NCBI GenBank assembly: GCA_030549175.1
Contig: JAUKUA010000001.1
Location: 3,968,001-4,032,000 of the forward strand
Source: Lasiosphaeris hirsuta
Lineage: Eukaryota; Ascomycota; Sordariomycetes; Sordariales; Lasiosphaeriaceae
Direction: 5' to 3'
DNA length: 64,000 bases
The notes under the pieces were generated by a model. It saw only the letters and a program-made list of their open reading frames with translations, did not search any database and was not told the DNA's origin. This document shows, piece after piece, positions 46,164-56,664 of this stretch (within the stretch, counting starts at the first letter, position 1; every line of letters begins with the position of its first letter). The position numbers were made by a program, and so were the translations under genes.

Positions 46164-48880
46164 CCGACTCGTCTTCGTGAGGGAAAGAAGCCGCCCTGGA
46201 GGGATATGGGGCTATATTGGGATGGGGTAAGAACCGGGCACGGCTGCCGGACACCGAGCAGGCATTAGATTAAGGCGTTCCTCCCTCACCCCGTGAGCAG
46301 TCAAGGGGCCCTCGCCATCGGTTGGCCTTTTTCCTCTTGATAGCCATCTTGCGATATTTGCTCCTTCAGCTCGGTTGCCGGGGGTATGTCGGCCGAGGGG
46401 GTGCAGAGATGAACTGGTGTTCGAGATGCAACCCCAGGCATTCCCCGGACATTCCATAGACTTCGATTCGCGATCTTGCAGAGTCCGTCGTACAGCCCCG
46501 CATAGCTTTGACCTTTTATAATTGTTTCATCAATAACGAGCCTCCTTCCCAAGCTTGTTGCTTGTCTGGTCACTGTTCTTGGCTGCCGTCAAGTTGTCTA
46601 TCCATCAGATGACCTTCCGGGCGGCCCTATCGGAACCCCTGGCGGTCGCCGCTCTGCTTGCACGTATGCAACAGCCCCATAGGAGCCCTACGACGATTCG
46701 TGATACAAAGTAAAAATAAAACCGAACCAGAGACCGGACCAGAGCGAGAACTTGAGAGGTACGAAGCACGGCCCGAAAAAATAGAGGCCAGCGAGTACAC
46801 GGATGCCGGAGTGCGGACTGGGAGTGTGATTCAATCTAGAAACCAAGGACGGGTCAACAAAGACCTGGGGTTTCTGACACGAGCAAGCCGCTCCCGTGAT
46901 GTGATAGCTAACGCAAGCCCGAAGATTGTACATGGAGGTGCGGCCTCCCCCAGATTCACCCCAGGCTCATCAGTCAGCATTCCTGCTGGGCCGGACGCGG
47001 TACCGAGGGAGAGAGTCAGGCCGAGTCGGGTCGAATTTTTTTTTCATCAGTGGATGGGATGATAAGAGCAATTTAGCCTGGCAGCCTCACTGTTGCTTTG
47101 CAGCTTCCGGTTTATATTAGCCTAAGGTGACCATGTATCCAAGACTTCCAATTTTGGCAACACCAGGGGTGCGTAGGAGGGGAAACCTTTCCAGTTCCAT
47201 CAGCAGAACGTTACCTTCCTTCATATCCGCCCACCCCCAGCGGTGCAAGCGCTGCTAGTTCGACTACGTCGACACGCTGCAGAAATGCTTCGCGCGTCAG
47301 CTGGGACGCTGCGGCACGCCACATTGGGTGCTGCTTGGGTCTTTGGGATGCTTGGCTCTCGGCCCTGTCAAGGTTTGATTTCGGGAAGCAACCAGAAAAC
47401 GCAACCATTTATGAGTTGAGTCTGCAGCCAAAAGAGGGAGGGTGCGACAGAGAAAGCGGATCGCCCGTTCCAAGTTCTCGGGGCGCGTTCGGGACGATCT
47501 GGTGATCACTGGCCCTGGAGACGAGAGCTGGGGACCTCCCGCGATGGCCATCGAGGGATATGGGCCATTTGGAGAGAGTAACAGGCATAAACAGCCTTTA
47601 GTTGACTTTTCTGCCAGAATGAAGAAGCGATCCCGTGTCCCGTGTCCGCCGTTGGGACGTTGCCATGGGGAGGGACTTTGATGGGCAAACCGGTACTACG
47701 CACTGTGCTACGCTACGAGGCGTGGCGATGCGCGAGGGCCGTTAGGGATTCCATGGGTTTCCTGCCGCGGCACTAGCAGCATTGGGTGGTTTTTCATGAC
47801 CGTTGGCGAGAGACTCGGAATGGTGGGCGGGCTGAACCGCGGTTGCACCGCGGTTGCAAAACCAGACAGCAACGCGAACAAAGACTTTTTTATTCTATTT
47901 TATTGCAGTGGGTCCCCGCTTATTAGGAAGACACACATTAGGAATTAGCAAGAAATCGGTCGCGGTCAGGTGAGCCAACGGTCAGAGCCATCTGGCAGCC
48001 CTAGCAGACGGGAGCACGAGAATGCAGGAAAGAGGGAGGGGGGTTTGAGGTTGTTACTGCCTAACTTGTGCCCCGGACAGGCAGCGGCACAGAGTTGCCC
48101 ACCTCTCCGGCTATTTTGACCGAGACTCCTACCTCCCATCCATGGCTCTCCAGTTCCAGTACCTCTTAGCACGCTTTGTACGCTCTGCGCCCTAACCACT
48201 AACGACTTTGAGCATCCTGGCTAGCCTAACGACCCCCCTCGCCGTCTTCGCACCATCGACGGCAGTCAAACCCATCAATCAGAGCCCCGTGTGCGCTGCG
48301 CGGGTTCCGGGCTCGCGTGTAAATCGACAAGTGGCCGCGGTCCTTTATTGCGAGTCCGCCCGTTCATCTAAACATGAAGCACCCAGTCGCCCCCCCCTTG
48401 GTTGCCCTCCTCCCGTCTCTTGCGTCTTCTGCGCTCCTGCGTGCCTGCTTGTAGGTGTGTCTGCGTGTGGGTGTGGAGGTGTGTGTCCACGCTGCTTTGC
48501 TCTTTTCCTCTCTGGGCTGTTTCTGTCTCTTACGCGTCCTGATCTGGGATCTCGAAGAAGCAGGCACGGCAACCTTCGCTGCCTCTGGGGTCTCGTCGCA
48601 AAATCCTTTTCGAGGTTTATTTCTGTCTCGCTCGTCCTCGTTTGTTGGCGAGACACATCGATACATGCACACGGCGACCCGCCACACCCTCGCCCACACA
48701 CACTCCCATGCGCTCCGTCTCTCGATCCCTCTCGTACAGCATTCGTACCCGCCTAACAGGCCGCCAAGGCCGGGTCAAGTCGTGCTAATTGATTACATGG
48801 CAATCTAGATGAATTGACGTCAATTGCACCTGTCGGCCCTAGTGGCCAGCCCTCGATCCAACTGGCGTCTGGTGGCATCT

Positions 48881-48920
48881 CCTGCCATCTCCTGCCATCT
48901 CCTGCCATCTCCTGCCATCC
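48881..48920. repeat. Ten-base tandem repeat, four copies
   Basis: CCTGCCATCT repeated four times (the last base differs in copy 4), with further degenerate CCATC units up to about 48955. It lies 430 bases before the regulator's start codon. Confidence 0.85.
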
Positions 48921-49354
48921 CCATCCCCTGCCACCCCTTGCCATCTCGCGCCATCTCTGGCCGTCCGAGTGGCCAGTCCCGCGCCCGCCTGCCCTCGCCT
49001 GCCCTCGCATGGCAAGCAGTCGACCCGGGGCTGATTGCTGCGCGCTGCTGGCGCACCTGGGGCGCCTGGGGGCACCTCGAGGCGGGTACACCTGGTTTGC
49101 GTGCCGTCATAGCGGCGGGTGCGACACAACTGCCGCGCACCCAGTCGTGCACCGGGACAGCGGGAGCCCGTGGAGAAAAGGGCCCTTCGTCCCGGGCAGA
49201 AACCGCTGGGGCAGGCGCCGTCTTCTTGCACCCCAACCCTCAAAAAGGCCGAGATACTCTCTCTGGTCTTGACCGTCCTGCGGCTCCCCCGCTAGTCTGG
49301 TTTCACGATGCAGTGGATGCACCCCCGCGAACCACCGGCGTTGCACCCTCCTCC

Positions 49355-51177
49355 ATGTCGAGTCTTCCACATCGAGTGATGCGCGATGAGGGACCCTATG
49401 CGGCCGCCGTCCACCATCATGGCTCCCATGGCGCCCATGGCGCCCACCACGCCCACCCGCAAGCCCCCGTGACGGCCCAGTGCATCCCATGTCCGTGAGT
49501 GTCACCCCCGGCCGGCCTCGGCCCAGACGACGACGTCGGCAGAGCCCCCTCACCCCCCTTTGATGCGAGCGAGAGACAGCCGCGGTCACAGAGACGCCAT
49601 CGACGGACGCTGACTCGGAGTCCAGGTACGAGGCAAAGGTCGTCACCAACGGCACCACGGCGCGCATGGTCTTGATGTTCCTGCGCGAGCTCGTCGAGCA
49701 GCTGCCCCTCTACCCGCAGTTTCAGCAGACGTACGTCTGCCCAATGATGAAGTGCTACGAGAAGTTCGCCGAGCCCTTCCTGCTCGTCCAGCATCTCCTC
49801 TCCTGCCCCGAGCTCCCAAACGGCGAGTTCGACTGCGACAAGTGCAACAACTGGCACGAATTCCCGACCGAGGAGAAGGACTGGACCCAGTGGGCGGGAT
49901 GGTCGTGGAAGTCCCAACGGCACCATCCCCCGGGTGACAACATCCAACGCAAGCGCAGCTTCAGCTCTAAGATGAGGGATACCTTCACCCTGCGAAAGAA
50001 GGACCCCTCACGCAAGCAGAACCCCTTCTCGTCCGATACCAGGCCAAGCACCGCTGCCTCGGGCGCATCGAGTATCATCACCAACAGGTGTCACCACCAT
50101 GAGCACACACACATGGCATTTCCATCGGCGCACGGGAACGTCCAGAATCTCGCAGACCTCCATAAACCGGTCATCTCAGTTGCCACTGGCCCACCGCAAA
50201 TTGACAAGATATTTTGGTCTGATCTTGATGCGGATCTCATGTCCGACATGCAGTCTGCCGTTTCATCCACCGCCCCGTCATCGTCGTTTGATACGGCCCC
50301 GTCTAAGGGTGGCTCAACAAACACCTCGCGGACAACCCTATTCACCCCCAACCTCGGCACCTATAACTCTCCTACTTCTGACGTTGACGTAATAACGCCA
50401 CGATACACCTTCTCCCCCAGATCCAATTTTGACGGTACCTCGGTGCCGATGGGTGGTTACCCCCGGCCCCCATCGGATATGTCTCTGGATGACCCGATCA
50501 GCGAGGCTGCGCTATCGCCCTCAGACTTGCCACCCACGACGCCGGGCAACAATCGCTCGTGGTGGGCCCCCAAGGTTGACATCGACACGCCCCGTCCGAC
50601 CCCTGCTGCGTCTCCGAGTTACGGCCTAGACCAAGGATTAGGGGTTCATTCCATGTACCGAACCCTAAGCCAAGAGTCGATGCAGGCCAATGTCACTGGT
50701 CTGTACCAGCCAACCATACCTGAAGGAACTAAAATGGAGCCCTTATCTCCTCATCCAGAGCACGTCCACCACATTCACCACCGCGCAGACTCGGTTTCGG
50801 GGAGGAGCAACGCCGATACACCCCCAGAGGATCTTGTCTGCGACGAATGCCAATGGAAGCCTCGCGGGGTCAGGGAGAACCTAAGAGGATACCTTCGGAA
50901 ACACAAGAACACGCACAAGGGCCTGAGGTTGCCCTGTGATGTGGTCGGCTGTACTAAGACCTTCAGCCGGCTTGACAATCTTAAAAAGCACAAGAAGGAA
51001 AAGCACGGCATCGAGGATACGGCCATCGTGCTGCCTTCAAAGCGGGGGGTAGAAGAATACACGGAACACGTTGAGGAAAATGAAGCAAACCACAGGCGGC
51101 CAGCCGGCATGACCGAGGCCGAAATACGCGGAGCATCGGACGACTATTCGATGCTGTGGCCCGCATTGCATTTTTGA
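49355..51177 (+). CDS. Zinc-finger transcription regulator (C2HC and C2H2)
   Basis: Two exons, 49355-49494 and 49626-51177, joined inside a proline codon (GTGAGT donor, CAG acceptor), giving 563 residues. Exon 1 encodes a His/Gly/Ala-rich leader ending QCIPCP. Exon 2 starts YEAKVV. An N-terminal zinc-binding region has C85, C90, H103, C107 and then C117-x2-C120. The middle (about 150-440) is Ser/Pro/Thr-rich and disordered, as in fungal activators. Two C-terminal fingers follow: CDECQW through HKNTHK (about 452-478) and CDVVGCTKTFSRLDNLKKHKKEKH (484-507), the latter a near-canonical DNA-binding C2H2 finger. It is probably a nuclear regulator; targets are unknown. The start at 49355 is the first ATG giving a natural composition, though the frame is open further upstream. 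Confidence 0.85.
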
Positions 51178-54100
51178 ACACTACGAATTTTCCTTTGTCT
51201 CTGTATTTTTCTGCTTTCTTGCTGCATTGCTGTCGTGTTTTGCGACCAACACATACCAACATGCTTGAACAGCAGTTTCCTTACCTTTCGTTATTATCAC
51301 GCTTGTTGCTGATAGCATTACCAGTGTGCCTTACCTATAGGTACCTTATCTGGGGCGACAGAAGGGTGATCGCCGAGTACAGGGCACGGATACGGGCAAG
51401 CCGGGGCATGCCAATATGGCACAAGGGAGAGTAGTAGGTAGTACCTAGTTGATAGAGCCCAAACCATTCCGCATGGGTTAGCCAAAAACCATGTATTGAT
51501 ATACACGCAAGTGGCTGACATAACACCCCCCACTCGCTCCGCGCTTCGGGGAGGTCTCTACTTTTGGTAGGTAGCGTAGCGTCGTTCAAAGTCATACAGT
51601 GCCTTGAGCTAGAGGCAACGCCATTTGCACGGCTTAAGCCGCCCCTATCCTTAGGTATCTTACCTCACTTGGTACACCCAAGGTATTTTGAAATTCCCGA
51701 GAGTTTGAACCGGGAGTCCAAGGTTACCTACCTACCTACCTAGGTAGTGCACATCAGCAGTTCAGACTAAACTGACGGGCAGTTTCTGCTCCAGACAATG
51801 GGATCAGAACAGAGAATATCTCACGACAACCCCTTTATCTCAGCACATCCTTGAGCCGCGCTTGCGCATTCAGTGTCCACGTCAGATGTCCTGCCTCAGG
51901 TTCAACATGCGACTCGCAATGGGTCGACTCACAGCCCGGCGATCGCTGCACACCTAGGGAACCGGGCTCAGATCTAGGGGCTGCTCCGGCGGGGGCAGCA
52001 TATGCCGACTTGTAGGTGGCTAACTGGACGACGCCCAGTCGAGAGCCTGGGTGGGGTGTTTGCCAAACGTGAATGGCAGCAGCGAGCAGGAGTTGTTCAA
52101 TGGAGACAAATTGCAGACTGGGGGGCCGGGTTCGATTCAACGATGGAAAGGAGGACTCGGAAGCAGACGTGCTAAATCACAGGAGATGCCACAAATAACG
52201 CAAAAGAGTTTGCATGACTTTGCTCGGGACTCAGTCGCTTCTTCAGGCTTGCTAGATGCAGTGTAACAAGGGGTTCGAGTGTCCTGTTTGGGAAAATGTA
52301 TGATTCTGATTGGAGAGACAGGTGGTCGGTGTTCTCAAGCAGCTGTCAACTGCAAGGTAAATGCAGGGTGGCTCCCGGTCGGTCGCGGCCTTGTTTTATC
52401 TGTCAAATTTCCTCTGCAGCTTTTGTGCTCCATGCTACTTATTGTCTGGCACGTGTCTGGCTCTTTCTTTCTCTGGTGGCCCAAAAAAAGGGAGCCCCTT
52501 CAAAACCGGCGCAGGATTGATGTGAGCAGCAAACAGCCACGTGACAGCCTTGCCTGCGCGCGACAAAAAAGATCGACAACGACTTCCCCGGATCGTCGTC
52601 ATCATGATCGGATCGTCAGCGATCAGGCCCACCTTCATCCCAAGGCTCTAGGTCGGGCTTGATGACGGGTCGGCTTGGCGCGCGCTTTTGGCTGAGAGGT
52701 GAAGTCCCTACACGTGGTGTGTCAAGATTGTCTGCCAGAGCGTTGCGTGTCTGGGCGGAGCCCGACGTTGTCGATATTAGGAGCACCCTGGTATATTTCT
52801 CTGGGTACGCCGCTCCCTCCTGCCCAACAAGCAGGCATGGGGGCTGCTCTGGCATGCTAATAAAAGATTATCTTCAAGCTGGTCTGTTTTGCTCACCGCT
52901 TGTGATTGGTCCAGTTCGTCCAGCATCACTTGGCCTCTCGGAGGTCTGGATGCTTTCGGCACCACCAGCCCATCGCTTTCTCAATATGTCTACCACGATT
53001 GTCGAAAAAGAAACCTTGGAGTCCAAGTCAAGGGGTGCCCTGATGTTTTCATCGAATGTACCCGGGGGCCATACTGCCACCTCTCGGGAAAACCCATGTG
53101 CATTTTCGTCAATACATAAGGAGGCCACGCTGCCCCCACGGCGCTCCGGCCCGTCGTCTGTTCTCAACACCACCACTCATCTCAGCGGCCACTCTCCGTG
53201 ACGTTATAGCAGCATCATATTTTCCAGTCCCAGCATGGCTTCCACTCTTTTGGCCTTGCGGGCTGCGTCGCTCTTTTGCTTTGCTGCTACCACGCTCGTC
53301 CTCGGCGTCGGCGCCGGCGACAATAAGCACGGCTATAGCCGATTTGGACTTTTGCAAACACTTAGGTATTTAGGATAGAAAATTAAAAAAAAAAAGAGAA
53401 AAGAGAGAAATGAAGAAAAAAAATTAGCAGAATTTGCAAAGGTGCTGCTACCTTCCAGCCTTAGGGCGTGTTCCAGAGCACTAGTTTGACTTATTTGTTC
53501 CATATAACAAGTAGCTCGCCAAATGGATGTTGTTTCCAGGGCCGGCATTTAAGCCACTTCCATTAGATTTCGCACCCCCAAAATACAAGTCAAAGTGCTT
53601 GTCAGCTATTATCCACACCTCTCCACACACACCTAAATATAGCCAGTAAAACCCTTAGCATACGCCAAATGCAGAAACGGGCAAACAAGTACCCAGAGTC
53701 TACATTTCCTACCTTTTTACCCACTGTAACGCCCCTATAACTACAGGACCTTACCATAGTTTTTAGCTTCAGCATGTATACTACCTATATTTACAACGTA
53801 CTCTTCATATCTACGCCTCCCGAGCCCATGGATATCTCCACAACCATCAACAGTTGGTCGCAAGCCTACCTACTTAAGGTACCTTGGGTACCGTACATCA
53901 TATGACAGCTTGAGACCACAACGTTGAGTGAATGCCGGGTATAGCATTGTCTCACGGCTTTTTTCTTTCTTTTTTTTTGGGGGGGGTCATATAGATTAGA
54001 TATAATATTGAATGATCTCGCACTACGAGTTGTGAGCGGCAAGTTTGAGCGGCAACCCTCGGGCGTGCTTCGAGCTAGACAACCGGCTTCTGTGGTACGT

Positions 54101-54556
54101 GGTATTAGATCTTTTGTGGCCAAAGAAAGATGGGTCACGGCAAGCTGGGGGTAAGTGAAGCTGTCGCTAAATTTACCAACCAATTTCATCTAGTATCGTC
54201 TCGCCGACTCCTGGTGGGTCCCACCTCGCCATCCCCCTCCATTCACCATTGCCTGCGACTTTTCTTCTCCCCTCTTTCTATTCTCCCGTCGGCGGCATAC
54301 TGGTGGCGACACTGTGCCGTCTGGTCTGTCTTCACTCTTCATCGCCATCTTCCCTTCCAGTATCCTCTCCATTATTTTGACCATCGAAGCCATAAAACCA
54401 CCGTACAATGGAGGCGACCTCGATTCCCCTAGCCACAAGATATAATGGTCGGCCGTCCTCAATTGCCTGGGCATTTAACACGATCAATTTCGGGGCGTCC
54501 ATCTAGCGTTCCATAGTAGTACGCTTTGGGCCTCGCTTGTAAATGCCCGCAAATAG
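51178..54556. other. Long gene-poor region
   Basis: About 3.4 kb. Contains CCTA/TAGG short repeats near 51725-51745 that form a small palindrome around CCTAGG, and A/T-rich homopolymers near 53380-53430 and 53958-53985. Apart from the 47-codon ORF at 53235, I see nothing gene-like. Confidence 0.45.
53235..53378 (+). CDS. Possible small secreted or truncated protein, 47 residues
   Basis: A short ORF starting in a CAGC context whose first 27 residues (MASTLLALRAASLFCFAATT and then LVLGVGAG) look like a signal peptide or membrane segment. The rest is only 20 residues. It could be a small secreted peptide, the first exon of a longer gene (GTATTT after the coding AG), or a fragment. No homologue recognised. 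Confidence 0.25.
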   Translation: MASTLLALRAASLFCFAATTLVLGVGAGDNKHGYSRFGLLQTLRYLG

Positions 54557-55017
54557 GACGCCGCGAGCCACGGCAACAGTCTGCCTCGTAGTGCAACGAG
54601 CGAAGAACTCATGCTCGCCAACTTGGCTGACGAGTATATTGCCGATATCGATGTTCGGACTAACCTTTGGATAGGCGTGGCTACTGCTGAGCGAATCCCA
54701 GACAGAGAACCGGCCTGGAAAGCGGCTGTGAGGCGCGACCCGAGGAGCCTGTTGCAGGGGTTTCCACCTGAGGACGACGAGGAAGTAGTGGGCGACAGTA
54801 TTGCTGATACAGAAGACCCCGGAAATGGTATGCTTCCTCATTATCCCCCGGAATTGCTCGATGGGCGTTGAAGCTAGCGCTAATTACCAAACTATCAAAC
54901 AGAGCCAATGCAGTGTACGACCTACACTTGTCGCTTCTCGACAGCTGCTCGTTGTTTGACGAGTGTGCCAATTGCAAGGCACTAGAGGCGAGGCGCAAGG
55001 AATTGGAGACGAAGTAG
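54557..55017 (+). CDS. Putative two-exon small protein, unknown function
   Basis: Protein-like sequence runs from about 54557 (after an AAATAG acceptor, so a 5' exon may be missing) through ATG 54611 to 54827, then from 54905 to 55017. The segments read SEELMLANLADEYIADIDV, EPAWKAAVRRDPRSLLQGF, DDEEVVGDSIADTED and, after the intron, VYDLHLSLLDSCSLFDECAN ending EARRKELETK. The donor is GTATGC; the acceptor is CAGAG, using the second AG, because only that keeps the charged helical C-terminus. From the ATG it would be about 109 residues. I do not recognise the family. The composition argues for a real or recently lost gene. Confidence 0.4.
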
Positions 55018-56345
55018 AAGCTCTGAGATAAAGTACCTGCCCCAGGGGTACCAATAAGGCGACTGGCGGAAGGGCGCATGGTTTTTCTCTCATCCACTGC
55101 TTCATTCTACCGCAAGAGCGAGTGCAAACCCATCAAACATCTGCTCCGATGGAGAGTGAGCTACTATACTTGGACCTGACCGCAAATGGGGCGGTTTTGG
55201 TGATATGGAACTTGAACAGTAAGAATCCTCGATCAAGCTTACTTGTTCTGCCAAGGATTCCCAACGAGACTGACCATAAATCTACTAATGCACCCGACTA
55301 CATCTTCAAGCGACAAAACCTACTATTTTCTTTCCTTTCATCTATTACGGACACCCTGCACGAACACATGTTGCATTTACACCGAACTTCGGACCGCCGG
55401 CCGGCAGTCGAATATTGACAGGCTGCCGCTGCCACATGGCAGCAAGGTGGCTATGACAACGGCCCTAGGCCATCAACAGTCTCATACTCGGCTTGTCGGA
55501 AACTTATTGGCCTTTCAGACCTATTGTCTGTTGGCTATCATAAAAATAGTATGGCGCATCCTGGCCTTCCCGTCGTCGCCAGATCTCACCAACGTTATCG
55601 AGTTCCCCAATAGCGAAACTCATCATCGATGATCTCTCTCATCACAGAAAGAATGGGTATGTCAATAGGGTCCCGCTCAGGCGAGACACTTGCAACATGG
55701 TTACAGGACACAGCCTAGGCTTGGAATACAACAAGAGTTCTCGATTGAGCACCGCTTACTACTTTTTGCCATTCGACATTCTCAATGTCTCTTGGAATAG
55801 AAAGACCCTTTCTCTGTCTCTCAAGAGCAGCCTGGATAGCCAGAAACAGCTGGTTTGGGTCAGCTTCGATGATCGGATTATGGCCGAGTAGATTGCTGCT
55901 TGAGGACACTTTTTGAAGAGGGGTTTTTTTGGGTGGGTTTTTTTTTTGCGGTGGATGGCGAAATTAGGTGATTAAGGTATCGTGAATGGGGGCGGATGGT
56001 GCGCTTGGGGGATTACGAGGTCCTGCCGATATCCTCATGGGGCTGGAGTGTCTTGCTATCTCCTACTTCCCTAGTCTTCACTTATATCATAGATCAACTA
56101 CATAGGTACTTCGAGGTTGTGAGGCGTCAATTTCAGTACATGCTATGGGGAGCTAAATGGAGAGCTACTTTTCGAGAATTAAGCTGTCTCGCTTGTCACG
56201 AGAATAATACCTCTTGCCGAAACCTTGGTCTTGGTATCTCGCTCGTCCTTCACGGTCTACGAGGCAGCTTCATGATATGGGTCTGACTGAGCTAACATGA
56301 CGCAACATTCCCCAGACCATCACGTTTGGAGGTATTCATTACATC
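55018..56345. other. Region with ORF fragments
   Basis: About 1.3 kb. A minus-strand ORF 55715-55909 (64 codons; GHNPIIEADPNQLFLAIQAA, then IPRDIENVEWQKVV) and a nearby minus-strand piece around 55600-55690 (RDPIDIPILSVMREIIDDEF) in another frame look like remnants of one gene. A plus-strand piece at 55290-55418 is also weakly protein-like. No intact gene can be assembled. Confidence 0.35.
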
Positions 56346-56664
56346 CTACATCTGGTCCATTTTCTTTCCCATAGACTCTTTCATGCCAGAGCTCCCGCTC
56401 TGCTTGTTCTCCGTCATGCTTCTGCCTTCACTGCTTTCGCTCTCCAGGCCGACCTTGTTCTTCATCTTCGAGCCCGTGCTCTTGTTCGATGACATTCCAA
56501 TCGTGTCGTCATCGTGGAGCTGCGCGGCGGGAGTCAGCCGTTCGGACATGGGGGCGAAACAGGAGTAGGGGTGGCTTGAGACATACATGTGCCTCTTCTT
56601 CGGCACGATCGATGAGGTCGTGGCACTCCTCGGCCACCTCATCGCTGTATCCTGGGTTGCTCAT
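56346..56664 (-). CDS. Small hydrophilic protein, 83 residues
   Basis: Two exons on the minus strand, 56587-56664 (26 codons) and 56346-56519, joined in phase 0 (GTATGT donor, GCGCAG acceptor). Exon 1 gives MSNPGYSDEVAEECHDLIDR and an acidic helix. Exon 2 gives LHDDDTIGMSSNKSTGSKMK and a Ser/Lys/Met/Glu-rich tail ending KKMDQM. There is no hydrophobic core, so the protein is probably disordered like stress or conidiation-associated small proteins. The NPxxSxE opening has a faint likeness to conidiation-protein-6 motifs, which I do not consider proof. Confidence 0.5.

Larger units (their letters stand above)
45010..49354. other. Long gene-poor region upstream of zinc-finger regulator
   Basis: About 4.3 kb. 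ORFs at 45938-46230, 46658-47062 and 48208-48756 show no family resemblance and skewed composition. Notable structure: an inverted-repeat pair near 46098-46163, an 11-base direct repeat with CCGCGG palindromes at 47836-47857, and a pyrimidine-rich stretch from about 48360 to 48760 that is probably the promoter and long leader of the regulator gene. Confidence 0.45.

Noticed and set aside
48208..48756. 182-codon plus-strand ORF
   Set aside because: Composition follows a pyrimidine-rich leader rather than a protein, with no motif and no splice link.
51690..51730. tRNA-like T-arm sequence (TTGAACCGGGAG) on the minus strand
   Set aside because: The five-base T stem does not pair and no acceptor or anticodon stem can be drawn.
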